Numbered from the stretch's first letter, positions 33,973 to 43,278 are shown. The stretch: 64,000 nt of DNA from Acidobacteriota bacterium (GCA_017307505.1 JAFKEE010000051.1:1-64000); one strand, 5' to 3'. Notes: a model not told the origin generated them from the sequence alone. A program made the numbers and translations.

Positions 33973-36282
33973 TCAGCGCGCCAGCCCCACCTTGACCGCA
34001 TGGCTTTCGGCCAGCACCTTGCCAATCCAGACGTGCTGGGGCTCCAGCCGCACAATCGCGCGGGTAATCCTGTTCGGTTCCACGAAGATGGAGGACTGTC
34101 CGAAGCCTTCCGGACAATTGGCGACCATCGTGTACGGACCAGGCACCAGATCTTTCAACGAGAACCGGCCCCGGCGGTCCAGCCTCGCCTGATAGGCGAT
34201 TTCGGGTTGTTTGATATTGGTCAGCTTGACCGTGCCTTCGGCGAAGACGCGGCGATCCTTCGCGACCACCGTGCCCTCCAGGCGTCCGATAGCCACCTCC
34301 AGGTGGATGGTGACTCCGCCCAGCGCCATCGGCTCCGGACTCACACGTTTGATCTCGATGGGGAACCGGAACTTCTCGCCCAGCTCGGCGCCCTCGCGGA
34401 CCTGCAAGGCCACTTTGATCTTCCGTTTTTCCCCGGCTTTGAGGGTGATCTTTGAGTTCGCTTCCAACTCCTCAAGCGAAGCTTTGGCGAGACGGCCTTC
34501 CAGCCGTCCGACAGGCGTCACGGTAAACACAGCCGTTTGCCGCAATTGGTTGTTCACCACGAACACCTTCTCGATCACGAGCGGCTTGTGCTGCATCGAG
34601 AGCGGAGCGCAGTAGGCCGGGTCCATGTTGCGTTGTGCCTGGTTGTCGTCCAGCAGCATGTCCGTGCCGAACGGAGCGGCCGGGTCTCCAGCACAGGTTA
34701 CCCGCGCCATGGCGCAGCGGTGGATCAGGGCGCTGGGGAAGTTCCAGTCCACCCAAGCATAATCGTGATGCCCCGGATTCACGTTCGCGACGGCCGGGTT
34801 GCCTACGACGCTTGTGCCTCCTCCGGCCCCGAACGACATCACCCGCAGCTCCACCGCGATGTTGCGGGCGGGCGCACAGCCGAAGTTATGGACCCGCGCT
34901 ACCAGGCGGTTGGGCGTATCCGGATGGTAGTTGTCGCCCCAGAAGGCGGGATTCCCGGGGATCGTGTTCAGGTCAGTCGGTGTCGTCGCCGGATCGAGGA
35001 GAAAAATATCCGGGCTCTCCCACCAGTACGGCGAGGGGCTGTCCATGACGCGCAAATCCGGCTTGCCCCAGAAGAGGTTTGTGCCCACTCCGGCGGCGGA
35101 AATCCCATACTGCGGCGTCTCGATACCGCTGATGGTGGTGGAGTGGTGCGCGTACATCTCGGTCTGCACAAAGTTCCAGGCGTCGTCGGCGCAGATCATG
35201 CCGTCGCCGTTGGAATCGTGCCAGGTCAGTTCGCCGGCGGTGAAGCCCGGGAAATCGGCCGGGATGCTGGGCGGGAAGCCCCAGTTCAGTGCCGCGATCA
35301 GCGCGCCGGAGAAGTACCCGCCGGCCGAAGAGGCGCCGGAAGGATAGGCGTTCTGGCTGTCGCTGCACGCGGTCAGGATGGCGACGGAGCCGGGTCCGGT
35401 GGTGGTGAGGACATCCGTCACAAAGCCGCCGGAATAGCACTGGTTCATGGCAACGATCAGTTGCCCGCAGTGGATGTTGTCCAGCTTCTGCTTCATGCGG
35501 CTGCTGGGGTAGTGCTGGTTCCAGGTCGGGGCCATGCAGAGATAAGCCTGCCCCGCATCGGAGCCGCCATGGTCAAAGGTGTACAGGAACAGGTAGTCCT
35601 CCGCACCCAGCGCACGCAGACCGCCCGGTGCATAGGAGTCCAGCGCGGCATCCAGGCCGGCGATGGTGCCGGCATAGTCCACCGGCAAGTCACCCCAAAT
35701 GCTGGGAGCGCCCATCGCGATGGTGATGTGGGCCGGATCGTAACCATAACGGTCGATCAGCAGGTCTCGCATTCTCACGAAGTCATTGTGGAAATCCGGC
35801 AGATTGTCCATGCCTGTGACAAAAAGCGCATAGCGATGCGCTGCCTGCGCGGAAGGCAAATCATAGGATGTCGTCCCATTGCTTTCCAGGACGTCTTCCA
35901 GCCGCAGCGGCGGCACCTCAAAAAAACCGGCGTCTTTGCTCCTTTTGAGGTGCGGCAGGTCTGGAATGTGAACCGCGACAATCTCGTCGGTGAATTCTGG
36001 ATTTTCCAGTGGATATTTGCTCTGAATAACGCGCGTGGCGCCGGTCTCCACGTCGTGCAGTTCGTACCGCACGGGGTGCGTCCAGTAAGCGCCGGGCGCC
36101 TCGTCAATGATCACCAGGAACGATTCGGTGGACACTTCGTGCAGATCAGGTCCGATATGCAACAGCGTACGGGCCGGGACAGCACGCTCCACGAGATGGA
36201 TAGTCTTTGTACGGAATTCGCGCGGTTCGCGAGCGACACGCGCGACGAGTTTACCGGTGAGTTCTTCCCGGGTGAGTCTCAT
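33973..36282 (-). CDS. Caspase/legumain-like (clan CD) cysteine peptidase homologue
   Basis: 769 residues without a signal peptide. A clan-CD fold is suggested by a predicted catalytic pair: His238 in YLFLYTFDHGGSD and Cys282 in LIVAMNQCYSGGF, each after a hydrophobic strand, as in caspases and C13 legumains. Residues 356-367 (DSNGDGMICADD) form an EF-hand or dockerin-like calcium loop. The C-terminal 200 residues are beta-rich (VGRLEGRLAKASLEELE, then a regulatory-like FSLKDLVPGPYTMVANCPEG). AGGAGAGGG precedes the ATG. Possible roles are regulated proteolysis or cell death; neither the substrate nor the maturation is known. Absence of a secretion signal is notable for a protein with the beta-domain tail. 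Confidence 0.75.
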   Translation of the reverse strand: MRLTREELTGKLVARVAREPREFRTKTIHLVERAVPARTLLHIGPDLHEVSTESFLVIIDEAPGAYWTHPVRYELHDVETGATRVIQSKYPLENPEFTDEIVAVHIPDLPHLKRSKDAGFFEVPPLRLEDVLESNGTTSYDLPSAQAAHRYALFVTGMDNLPDFHNDFVRMRDLLIDRYGYDPAHITIAMGAPSIWGDLPVDYAGTIAGLDAALDSYAPGGLRALGAEDYLFLYTFDHGGSDAGQAYLCMAPTWNQHYPSSRMKQKLDNIHCGQLIVAMNQCYSGGFVTDVLTTTGPGSVAILTACSDSQNAYPSGASSAGGYFSGALIAALNWGFPPSIPADFPGFTAGELTWHDSNGDGMICADDAWNFVQTEMYAHHSTTISGIETPQYGISAAGVGTNLFWGKPDLRVMDSPSPYWWESPDIFLLDPATTPTDLNTIPGNPAFWGDNYHPDTPNRLVARVHNFGCAPARNIAVELRVMSFGAGGGTSVVGNPAVANVNPGHHDYAWVDWNFPSALIHRCAMARVTCAGDPAAPFGTDMLLDDNQAQRNMDPAYCAPLSMQHKPLVIEKVFVVNNQLRQTAVFTVTPVGRLEGRLAKASLEELEANSKITLKAGEKRKIKVALQVREGAELGEKFRFPIEIKRVSPEPMALGGVTIHLEVAIGRLEGTVVAKDRRVFAEGTVKLTNIKQPEIAYQARLDRRGRFSLKDLVPGPYTMVANCPEGFGQSSIFVEPNRITRAIVRLEPQHVWIGKVLAESHAVKVGLAR

Positions 36283-36449
36283 GACCCTCTCCTCATGCTG
36301 TTAGTGACTTGGGGTGTGGCAGCGGCGCGGCAAGCTGCACGAGGGCGGGTTGAATTGGCTCGCTACGTCCGCCAATTTCGCACGGTCGCGGTAATAGTAC
36401 GCTTCCTATTTGACGTGTTCAAGGGGAACAAAGAGCGTCGGCCGCCGCT

Positions 36450-36947
36450 TCAGCCGCGCAGCACGAACCGCAGGGGCAGGTGGGCATCCAGGCGAATACC
36501 GATTCGCGGAGTCACTTCAATTGCTTCGTGCTCGATGGGCGGACCCGACAGCACGCGAATAGGCCCTTTGGTCAGATCGCAGCCGTTCTGCTCCAGCGTA
36601 ATGCCCAGGGATCGAGTGAGTTTGCCAGGCCCGTTGCCTGCCCCCTCCACCGAACGGATCAACACCCCGCCGGCCACGCCATCCGGTTCCGCCACGACGT
36701 TCAGGCAGTAGTACATCCCATAGATGAAGTAGACGTAAGCATGCCCGGGCGGACCGAAGATCACCTTGGTGCGCGGAGTGATGCCGCGGTGCGAATGCGC
36801 CGCGCGATCGCCCTCGCCGAGGTACGCTTCGACCTCCAGAATCCGGCCCCGGCGGCCGTTGAATTCCAGGATCTGGCCCAGCAGCGAGCGCGCCACCTCC
36901 ACGGTGGGCCGTTCATAGAAGGAGCGAGGCAGGACTCGATGGTGCAT
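36450..36947 (-). CDS. DNA-3-methyladenine glycosylase (AAG/MPG family)
   Basis: 165 residues. Removes alkylated purines such as 3-methyladenine from DNA, starting base excision repair. Motifs: LPRSFYERPTVEVARSLLGQ at the N-terminus, the active-site segment ILEVEAYLGEGDRAAHSHRG with the catalytic glutamate, VYFIYGMYYCLNVV, and GGVLIRSVEG. The protein is shorter than the usual 190-200 residues because the C-terminus stops soon after RIGIRLDAHLPLRFVL, but all catalytic parts are present. It lies 167 bases upstream of the caspase-like gene and diverges from thpR. Confidence 0.92.
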   Translation of the reverse strand: MHHRVLPRSFYERPTVEVARSLLGQILEFNGRRGRILEVEAYLGEGDRAAHSHRGITPRTKVIFGPPGHAYVYFIYGMYYCLNVVAEPDGVAGGVLIRSVEGAGNGPGKLTRSLGITLEQNGCDLTKGPIRVLSGPPIEHEAIEVTPRIGIRLDAHLPLRFVLRG

Positions 36948-37070
36948 ATCAGGGCACGTCAGGGTACGCTAAGTACGAGGATAGCGAGGCGAAGGGGAAA
37001 GCTGAAAGTTGTTAGCTGAAGGCTGATAGCTCTCTGAACCACCCGAACCCTCTCCAACCGCCCCAGCACT

Positions 37071-37634
37071 ATGCGCCTCTTCATCGGTCTCGACGTGCCC
37101 TACGAAATGCGGCGCAACCTCGAGCTGCTGCTGAAACTGCTGCAGCCGAAGGCGGATATCGCCTGGAGCCCGCTTTCCAACCTCCACATCACGACGAAGT
37201 TTGTCGGCATGTGGCCGGTGGAACGCCTGGATGAACTCAAGGACGCCATCCGTCAGGTACCGCGGCCTGGCGCGATGCAGATCGGGATCCGTGGCATCGG
37301 CTGGTTCCCGAATCCCCACCATCCCCATGTGCTTTACGCGGGGATCCAGGCGCCCGAGGCCCTACGTCAACTCGCCAGGGACTGCGATGCGGCCTGTACG
37401 GAAATCGGGGTGCCGCCGGAGATGAAGGACTTCCATCCGCACCTGACACTGGCGCGAATCAAATCCACCGTGGACCTCTTTCCTTTGAAGAAGGCGATCG
37501 CCGACCTGCCAAACTCCGACTTCGGCGCCTACACCGCCAAGGAGTTTCACCTCTATCAGAGCCGCCCCACCGCCACCGGTTCCATCTACACGAAGTTCGC
37601 GACGTATCCCCTGGAAGCCTCCCAAGAAGTATGA
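37071..37634 (+). CDS. thpR: RNA 2',3'-cyclic phosphodiesterase (2H family)
   Basis: 187 residues of the LigT/ThpR group, which opens 2',3'-cyclic phosphate ends of RNA (and can ligate tRNA halves in vitro). Both HxTx motifs of the 2H superfamily are present: SNLHITTKFVG and FHPHLTLARI. The stop TGA overlaps the plsY start by 4 bases (ATGA), so the gene heads a thpR-plsY-gpsA operon. Confidence 0.9.
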   Translation: MRLFIGLDVPYEMRRNLELLLKLLQPKADIAWSPLSNLHITTKFVGMWPVERLDELKDAIRQVPRPGAMQIGIRGIGWFPNPHHPHVLYAGIQAPEALRQLARDCDAACTEIGVPPEMKDFHPHLTLARIKSTVDLFPLKKAIADLPNSDFGAYTAKEFHLYQSRPTATGSIYTKFATYPLEASQEV

Positions 37635-38236
37635 TCACCCCTTTGCTGGTTCTGCTGGCCGCCTACCTGCTCGGCGGCGTTCCGTTTGGCTACATTCTCG
37701 TAAGGATTAAGACGGGTCAGGATGTCCGGTCGATGGGTAGCGGCAACATTGGAGCCACCAATGTCCTGCGCACCTCCGGCCGCGGCATCGGCATCCTTAC
37801 TCTCTTATTGGATATCGGCAAGGGCTGGCTTTCTGTCTGGCTTATGAGCCACTTCACAGGCGGCAACCTGTCGTGGATGGCCGCGGCGGCGGTGGCCGTC
37901 GTCCTGGGGCACGCGTTCCCGGTCTTCCTGAAATTTCAAGGTGGCAAGGCGGTTGCCAGTTTCGCCGGCGCCGCGCTGGCTCTGGCTCCGGCCGCCTTGC
38001 TGGGCGTCATTATTGTCTTCGTCCTGGTGGTGGCAGTCACCCGGTTCATTTCGTTGGGGTCGATCCTGGGCGCCGCGCTGTTCCCGCTGGGCGTGTGGCT
38101 CATCTACCACCCGGAATGGCCCGTGATGCTGGCCGTCACCTTCTGCGGCGCGTTTGTCGTCTGGCGCCACAAGTCCAACATTCAGCGGCTGCGCGCCGGC
38201 ACGGAGAATGTCTTCCGGTTTGGGGGTAAGAAGTAA
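37631..38236 (+). CDS. plsY: Glycerol-3-phosphate acyltransferase PlsY
   Basis: 201 residues, an integral membrane enzyme that moves acyl groups from acyl-phosphate to glycerol-3-phosphate, the first step in phospholipid synthesis. Motifs: YLLGGVPFGYIL, MGSGNIGATNVLRTSG, VLGHAFPVFLKFQGGKAVA, and a hydrophobic pattern of about five transmembrane helices. It overlaps thpR by 4 bases and is followed without a gap by gpsA, which supplies the substrate glycerol-3-phosphate. Confidence 0.96.
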   Translation: MITPLLVLLAAYLLGGVPFGYILVRIKTGQDVRSMGSGNIGATNVLRTSGRGIGILTLLLDIGKGWLSVWLMSHFTGGNLSWMAAAAVAVVLGHAFPVFLKFQGGKAVASFAGAALALAPAALLGVIIVFVLVVAVTRFISLGSILGAALFPLGVWLIYHPEWPVMLAVTFCGAFVVWRHKSNIQRLRAGTENVFRFGGKK

Positions 38237-39235
38237 GTGAAGGATCTGGCCGTCATCGGCGGGGGGAGCTGGGGTACGGCCCTGGCCATCGTTCTCGCGC
38301 CGCGTTTCGAGCGAGTCCGCCTGTGGGTGTATGAACAGGACCTGGCCGAGCGCATGCGCTCGTCGCGAAGAAACGACATCTACCTGCCCGACAGCACCTT
38401 GCCGGAGAACATCGAAGTCCTTTCCGATCTGCAGGCGAGTGCGGCGGAAGCCGAGGTGGTGCTGGGGGTCATGCCTTCCCACCATGCCCGCAAACTCTAT
38501 GGACAACTGCTGCCGGTGCTGCATCCGGACATGCTGTTCGTCAGTGCCACCAAGGGATTGGAGAACGGTTCCCTGGCCCGCATCAGCGAAGTGATGCACG
38601 AGGAGATTGCGCCGCGCTTCACACCGCGCGTGGGAGTCCTCAGCGGACCTACTTTTGCCAAGGAAGTGGCCCGGGGCGAGCCCGCCGCCATTGTGATCGC
38701 ATCCCACGACGCAGATCTTGCGAAAACCGTGCAGGTTGCCTTCTCAGGACCCACGCTGCGGCTGTATACGAATAGCGATCCAGTGGGGGTTGAGATTGGC
38801 GCGTCGCTCAAGAACGTGATCGCGATCGCCGCCGGCGTCTGCGCCGGACTCGGACTGGGCGCCAACACGATGGCTGCCCTCATCACCCGGGGTCTTGCGG
38901 AGATTACCCGGCTCTCCGTCGCAGCCGGTGGCGAGAGCCGGACGATGGCCGGGCTGGCCGGACTCGGGGATCTGGTGCTCACCTGCAACGGCGAACTCAG
39001 CCGAAATCGCACGGTTGGCTTCCAGTTGGGCCAAGGCCGGAAGCTGGACGAGATTCTCGGCGGGATGCGGATGGTGGCCGAAGGGGTCCAGACGACGTAC
39101 GCCGCGATGGACTTATCCACCCGGCTGGGAGTGGAGCTTCCGATCACCCGCCAGATGCACGCTATCCTTCGGGAGGGTAAATCGCCCAGGGAAGGGCTGC
39201 GCGATCTGATGGATAGGTCGTTGAAGGAAGAGTAG
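38237..39235 (+). CDS. gpsA: Glycerol-3-phosphate dehydrogenase [NAD(P)+]
   Basis: 332 residues, beginning with GTG immediately after the plsY stop. Reduces dihydroxyacetone phosphate to glycerol-3-phosphate for phospholipids. The Rossmann motif VIGGGSWGTALA, VSATKGLENGSL, LSGPTFAKEVARGEPAA, the catalytic lysine in EIGASLKNVIAIAAG and GLGDLVLTCNGELSRNRTVG are all present. The zero-base junction with plsY shows tight coupling of the two consecutive steps of the pathway. Confidence 0.97.
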   Translation: MKDLAVIGGGSWGTALAIVLAPRFERVRLWVYEQDLAERMRSSRRNDIYLPDSTLPENIEVLSDLQASAAEAEVVLGVMPSHHARKLYGQLLPVLHPDMLFVSATKGLENGSLARISEVMHEEIAPRFTPRVGVLSGPTFAKEVARGEPAAIVIASHDADLAKTVQVAFSGPTLRLYTNSDPVGVEIGASLKNVIAIAAGVCAGLGLGANTMAALITRGLAEITRLSVAAGGESRTMAGLAGLGDLVLTCNGELSRNRTVGFQLGQGRKLDEILGGMRMVAEGVQTTYAAMDLSTRLGVELPITRQMHAILREGKSPREGLRDLMDRSLKEE

Positions 39236-39314
39236 GCGCCAAACCCGACGGGCCGATACTGAATTTCCGTTACCTGCTGTAAACCGGCTTCCGCCCGGCT
39301 GCGTCATCAGGTGC

Positions 39315-39947
39315 ATGACCAGCGGGATCTCTCTGCAACCTTCCACTCCAGGGCGGGTTCAATCGGGTGTGGCGGTTGCGGCTGCGGTCGATCTTGACGC
39401 GGCACTGATGCTGCGCGTGCGGGACGGGGATCCTGCCTGCTTCGCGCAGTTGCTCGAGCGGCACCGGACTCCGGTCATCAACTTTCTTTTCCGCATGGTC
39501 CAGAACAAAGCCATCGCTGAGGAGTTGGCCCAGGAGGTTTTCCTCCGGGTCTACCGTTCGCGCCAGAGCTACGAAGCCTCCGCCAAATTCACAACCTGGT
39601 TGTTCCGTATCGCCACTAACCTGGCGTTCAACTGGCTGCGCGACGAGAAGAACCTCAAATCGCAGGACAGTCTTCAGGACGACAGCACATCCGGCGCGAC
39701 TCGGAGAATCACGGACGGACAACCTAGCGTAGAATCCGTATTAGTTCATCAAGTCAAACTCCTTGAAGTGCGGGAAGCTATCGCTAAGCTACCTGCGAAG
39801 CAACGGGCTGCAATCTTGATGCATAAATACGAAGAGATGGAGTATGCTCAAATCGCGAAGGTGCTCTGTTGTTCGGAATCGGCGGTGAAATCGCTGTTGT
39901 TCCGGGCGTATGAGAGCCTGCGCGCGAGGCTGGCGCAGTACGCCTGA
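39315..39947 (+). CDS. ECF sigma factor (RpoE-like)
   Basis: 210 residues. Region 2 (FAQLLERHRTPVINFLFRMV, EELAQEVFLRVYRSR, FTTWLFRIATNLAFNWLRDE) and region 4 (LPAKQRAAILMHKYEEMEYA, CSESAVKSLLFRAYESLRARL) are complete. It directs RNA polymerase to stress or envelope promoters. It is followed 7 bases later by a gene for a zinc-type anti-sigma factor, the normal partner. The N-terminal 28 residues before DLDAALMLRVRDGD are unusual and the true start may be internal. Confidence 0.93.
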   Translation: MTSGISLQPSTPGRVQSGVAVAAAVDLDAALMLRVRDGDPACFAQLLERHRTPVINFLFRMVQNKAIAEELAQEVFLRVYRSRQSYEASAKFTTWLFRIATNLAFNWLRDEKNLKSQDSLQDDSTSGATRRITDGQPSVESVLVHQVKLLEVREAIAKLPAKQRAAILMHKYEEMEYAQIAKVLCCSESAVKSLLFRAYESLRARLAQYA

Positions 39948-39954
39948 AGCGGAA

Positions 39955-40410
39955 ATGACTCGTCGTCCCGGTTGCCCGTCAGAATCCGATCGCCACACCC
40001 AACTGCTGCTGGAGTACTGTGCCGGACGGCTGGACGAGTCGCAGAAAGTACTGCTTGAAGAACATCTCGCCAACTGCCTGCACTGCATGGAGTTCTGCGA
40101 GAAACAAAATGCGGTTTGGAAGGGCCTGGATGCCTGGGATGCCGGCCCTGTGGATACCGGGTTCGATGCCCGGCTGATGGCCCGCATCGAGGCGCGGCCC
40201 ACCTGGCGCACGACGTTGCGGCGCTGGCTGGGTGAACTTTCCTGGAAGCCGGTGCTGCCCGCCGCGGCCGTGCTCGCCGCCTACTTCGTCGTGGTCACTC
40301 CTCAACCGCCGCCCCAGCAGCAGCTCGTGGCCGGGGCTGACGTCCAGGAGGTGGAGCAGACCTTGCAGGACCTGGAGATGCTGCAGCAGCTCAAGTTGAG
40401 TGTCAAATGA
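39955..40410 (+). CDS. Membrane anti-sigma factor with zinc-binding zf-HC2 domain
   Basis: 151 residues from the ATG at 39955. The motif EEHLANCLHCMEFCEKQ is the HxxxCxxC site of zinc-binding anti-sigma domains that clasp ECF factors. A transmembrane helix (LPAAAVLAAYFVVVTP, about 101-117) anchors it, and a short outside tail (QQQLVAGADVQEVEQTL) could sense envelope state. It follows the sigma gene by 7 bases and overlaps the next gene by 4, forming one operon. Confidence 0.88.
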   Translation: MTRRPGCPSESDRHTQLLLEYCAGRLDESQKVLLEEHLANCLHCMEFCEKQNAVWKGLDAWDAGPVDTGFDARLMARIEARPTWRTTLRRWLGELSWKPVLPAAAVLAAYFVVVTPQPPPQQQLVAGADVQEVEQTLQDLEMLQQLKLSVK

Positions 40411-40892
40411 ACACACTCAAAGCTCTGCATTTCCTCGCGTTAGCACTTGCCTGCAGACCCTTGTTCGCGCTCGCCCAACCGGTCAGGCGGCAATCCGGCG
40501 GTCCCGTCGACCAGATCCGGCGCATGCCGCAGGATCAGAGACGCAGAACCTTGGAGACGCTGCCGCCCGATCGCCGCAAGCAGGCAGAGATGCGCATGCA
40601 GAAACTGGATGCCCTGCCGGCCGACGAGCGCGAAGCGCTGCAGAAGCGCTACGAAGCCTTCCAGAAGCTGCCCAGCGAGCACCAGCAGCGGGCCCGCGAC
40701 ATGTTCCAGCAGTTCAACGCACTGGACGACAACCGGCGAGCCAAAGTCCAGACAGAAATGGACTCGCTGCGGACAATGTCGCAAACCGAACGCTCTGATC
40801 GCCTTAAGAGCCAGCAGTTCAAGAAGAAGTTCAACCGAAACGAACAGTCGATTCTGTCCGGTTACTCCGCCCTACTGGACGAGACGCCTTAG
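40407..40892 (+). CDS. Exported DUF3106-type helical protein
   Basis: 161 residues with a signal peptide (LHFLALALACRPLFALAQ). The mature protein is highly charged and built from repeats of the form 'LPxxxRxxxxxRxxxxxxL' (TLETLPPDRRKQAEMR, KLDALPADEREALQKR, FQKLPSEHQQRARDM), the hallmark of DUF3106 proteins, predicted to be helical. The family often occurs behind ECF/anti-sigma genes, and here it overlaps the anti-sigma gene by ATGA. It may be an envelope chaperone or sensor of the Spy/CpxP sort, but this is an inference. Confidence 0.75.
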   Translation: MNTLKALHFLALALACRPLFALAQPVRRQSGGPVDQIRRMPQDQRRRTLETLPPDRRKQAEMRMQKLDALPADEREALQKRYEAFQKLPSEHQQRARDMFQQFNALDDNRRAKVQTEMDSLRTMSQTERSDRLKSQQFKKKFNRNEQSILSGYSALLDETP

Positions 40893-40922
40893 TTGCTGCA
40901 TTCTAGAAGGAACGAGGGCGGG

Positions 40923-41159
40923 ATGGAACTCCCCACTGACCAGGAGTCACGGGCGATTGAGCGGCTTATTGCCGAAATCGATCAACTCGATGCCTATCGG
41001 GATCGAGTAGGCCGCCGTGTGATTCTGGCCTTCGTCTTCACCTTCGCCATCGCCCTCAGCCTGCTGGTATACATCGCTCTCTTCGGCGGTCCGGCGCGGT
41101 CCAGCGTCCGCCATCCCGGCCCACGGGTGCCCGGCGTCCTCAAAGACGCACCGCGCTGA
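40923..41159 (+). CDS. Small membrane protein of unknown function
   Basis: 78 residues from the ATG at 40923, with AGGAACGAGGG upstream. A charged helix (IERLIAEIDQLDAYRDRVGR) is followed by one transmembrane segment (VILAFVFTFAIALSLLVYIALF) and a basic, proline-rich tail. It is the last member of the ECF-sigma operon, 30 bases after the DUF3106 gene. No homologous family is recognised. Confidence 0.6.
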   Translation: MELPTDQESRAIERLIAEIDQLDAYRDRVGRRVILAFVFTFAIALSLLVYIALFGGPARSSVRHPGPRVPGVLKDAPR

Positions 41160-41191
41160 GAGCATTCCCCTTCCTCACCCACTAAGCAAGC

Positions 41192-42376
41192 GTGACTGGT
41201 GATCCCGCACCCACTCTGCAAAAGTGCATCCCCGCATTAGACGGACTGCGCGGCGTGGCCATTCTTCTTGTTCTATTCCTGCACTTTAGAGCACCTGACT
41301 TAGCGCATCCATGGAAGGGTATTCTCGGTTTGGGCTGGGTGGGCGTGCAGCTGTTCTTCGTGCTTTCCGGGTTCCTGATCACGGGAATCCTGCTGGACAC
41401 GAGGCAGGCTTCGAACTATCTGCGCTCGTTCTGGATGCGCCGGATGCTGCGCATCTTCCCGCTGTACTTCGCGGCCCTGGCGGTGTTCCTTTTTGCCGTC
41501 CCAGCAGTTGTCGTTCTCGGGGATAAGTATCTTCCAAATCAATCGCATCGAATCTATTACTGGATGTACTTGAACAATTGGGTGGCTTTCCCGGCAGACG
41601 GGCGCCTGGAGCACATCCTGGGGCATTTCTGGTCCCTGGCGGTGGAGGAGCAGTTCTACCTTGTCTGGCCGGTCGTGGTGTGGCTGCTGCCCGCTCGGAG
41701 ATTCTTCCACTGGTGTTGGATAGCCTGTTTGCTTGTACTTGCAGCAAGAAGCTCATGTGTCTGGTTAGGCTGGGATTCCGCCTGGATCTACAGGAACACG
41801 GTGCTGCGATCGGACGCCTTGATGCTGGGCGCCATGGCGGCGGTGGTGGTGCGGGAGAGGTCCTGGCTGGAGCATGTCCGGCCCTGGCTCAAAACAGCAC
41901 TTTGGGGCACAGGCGCCGCCAGCCTGGCGGCGATGGGGGCCGGGGGCGGCACACACTATCTTCATCCTCCGGTGTTAGCCGCTGGAATGACCGCGATTGC
42001 GGCCGCCTTCACCGTAGGCTTGACCGTGATTGTGACCAAACCGTGCGGCGGCGGTTTCCTGGAGCAACCGGTGCTTCGCTGGTTCGGCCGGCATAGCTAT
42101 GGGATGTACGTCTGGCACTGGCCCCTCGCCTATGCCCTGTACTACTCCTATCCCGAGATGGGGCTACAAAAAGGAACCGGCCAGATCGCCCTGTTGGTGG
42201 CGGGTCTGGCCGGTTCCAGTTTGCTGGGTTGGCTCAGCTACGAGTTGTATGAAAAGCGATTCCTGCGGTTAAAGCAATACTTTCAAGTACAGCCTAAACC
42301 TGTTCAGGATCGTGCCTTTTTCACCGCTTCAGTGAGTGCAGGAACCACGTCGAAGAGGTCGCCCACAATCCCGTAG
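41192..42376 (+). CDS. Membrane O-acyltransferase (acyltransferase-3 family)
   Basis: 394 residues, GTG start. Polytopic enzyme of the OafA/YrhL group that acetylates or otherwise acylates surface sugars. Signature segments are PALDGLRGVAILLVLFLHF with the essential His, LGWVGVQLFFVLSGFLITGIL, RRMLRIFPLYF and GHFWSLAVEEQFYLVWP. About ten hydrophobic helices can be seen. The last 24 codons overlap the 3' end of the convergent etfA gene by 73 bases; the tail there ([19 protein letters not shown]) is not family-like and may result from loss of an earlier stop. Confidence 0.9.
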   Translation: MTGDPAPTLQKCIPALDGLRGVAILLVLFLHFRAPDLAHPWKGILGLGWVGVQLFFVLSGFLITGILLDTRQASNYLRSFWMRRMLRIFPLYFAALAVFLFAVPAVVVLGDKYLPNQSHRIYYWMYLNNWVAFPADGRLEHILGHFWSLAVEEQFYLVWPVVVWLLPARRFFHWCWIACLLVLAARSSCVWLGWDSAWIYRNTVLRSDALMLGAMAAVVVRERSWLEHVRPWLKTALWGTGAASLAAMGAGGGTHYLHPPVLAAGMTAIAAAFTVGLTVIVTKPCGGGFLEQPVLRWFGRHSYGMYVWHWPLAYALYYSYPEMGLQKGTGQIALLVAGLAGSSLLGWLSYELYEKRFLRLKQYFQVQPKPVQDRAFFTASVSAGTTSKRSPTIP

Positions 42377-43278
42377 TCGGCCACCTCGAAGATGGGCGCA
42401 GCGGAGTCCTTGTTGATGGCTACGATGCACTTGGAGCCTTTCATGCCGACAAGGTGCTGGATGGCTCCGGAGATGCCCACGGCCAGGTAGACTTTGGGCG
42501 CAACGGTTTGGCCGGAGCTGCCGACCTGGCGTTCCATGGGGAGCCAGCCGGAGTCGCAGATAGGCCGGGAGGCGGCCAGTTCGGCGCCGAGGGCTTCGGC
42601 GAGTTCCTGGACCAGCGGGACGTTACCCTCTTCTTTGATTCCGCGGCCGACGGCAACGATCAGCTCGGCGGCGGAGAGGTCGACCGCGCGGGCGGACTCG
42701 CGGAACGGCGCTTCGGGCTGCTGCCGGATCTGGGAGGCATCCAGAAGCGGAGTGCGGGTCTCGACCGGGGCAGACCCGGCCACCAGCGCCTCGGCGCGGT
42801 AGGCGCCCGCCTGGAGCGACACAAACACAGGCGCTCCGGCGGCGGAAGAGTAGGAGGCGTTCAGCTTGCCCTGGAAGAGCTGTCTCTCGAAGCCGACGCT
42901 TTGGCCTTCGACTTTAAACGCGATGACGTCGCTGAGCAGGACGCGATCAAACCGGGTGGCCAGTTTCGGGCCGAAGTCGCGCACCTGGTAGGTGTGCGGC
43001 AGCAGGACGTAGTCCGGCTGGAGTTCCTTGATGAGGCCGGTGAGGGCGGCGGTGGCGCCATCGGCGGTGTATTGCTCGAGCAGCTCGTGCTCCACGGCGA
43101 TGACGCCATCGAGCTGGTAGGCTGCCAGGTCGGCGGAAGGAGTGGTCTTCCCGAAGACGCAGGCACGTACAGGCAGGCCGAGTTCGCGCCCGAGCTGCTG
43201 CCCCGCCGCCAGCGTCTCGAAGGACATCTTGTGCCAGACACCGCCGGTCTGCTCGGTGATTACGAGAATGCCGCTCAT
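42304..43278 (-). CDS. etfA: Electron transfer flavoprotein subunit alpha
   Basis: 324 residues. With EtfB it carries electrons from acyl-CoA dehydrogenases to the respiratory chain. The C-terminal FAD domain is complete: [60 protein letters not shown], and [15 protein letters not shown]. It overlaps etfB by ATGA. The 3' end also overlaps the convergent acyltransferase gene. Confidence 0.96.
   Translation of the reverse strand: MSGILVITEQTGGVWHKMSFETLAAGQQLGRELGLPVRACVFGKTTPSADLAAYQLDGVIAVEHELLEQYTADGATAALTGLIKELQPDYVLLPHTYQVRDFGPKLATRFDRVLLSDVIAFKVEGQSVGFERQLFQGKLNASYSSAAGAPVFVSLQAGAYRAEALVAGSAPVETRTPLLDASQIRQQPEAPFRESARAVDLSAAELIVAVGRGIKEEGNVPLVQELAEALGAELAASRPICDSGWLPMERQVGSSGQTVAPKVYLAVGISGAIQHLVGMKGSKCIVAINKDSAAPIFEVADYGIVGDLFDVVPALTEAVKKARS

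Noticed and set aside
34537-36711. A 724-codon plus-strand open frame antisense to the caspase-like gene
   Set aside because: Arg/Gly/Val-rich translation without motifs; it mirrors a high-GC coding strand. The minus frame has a fold, catalytic motifs and a ribosome-binding site.
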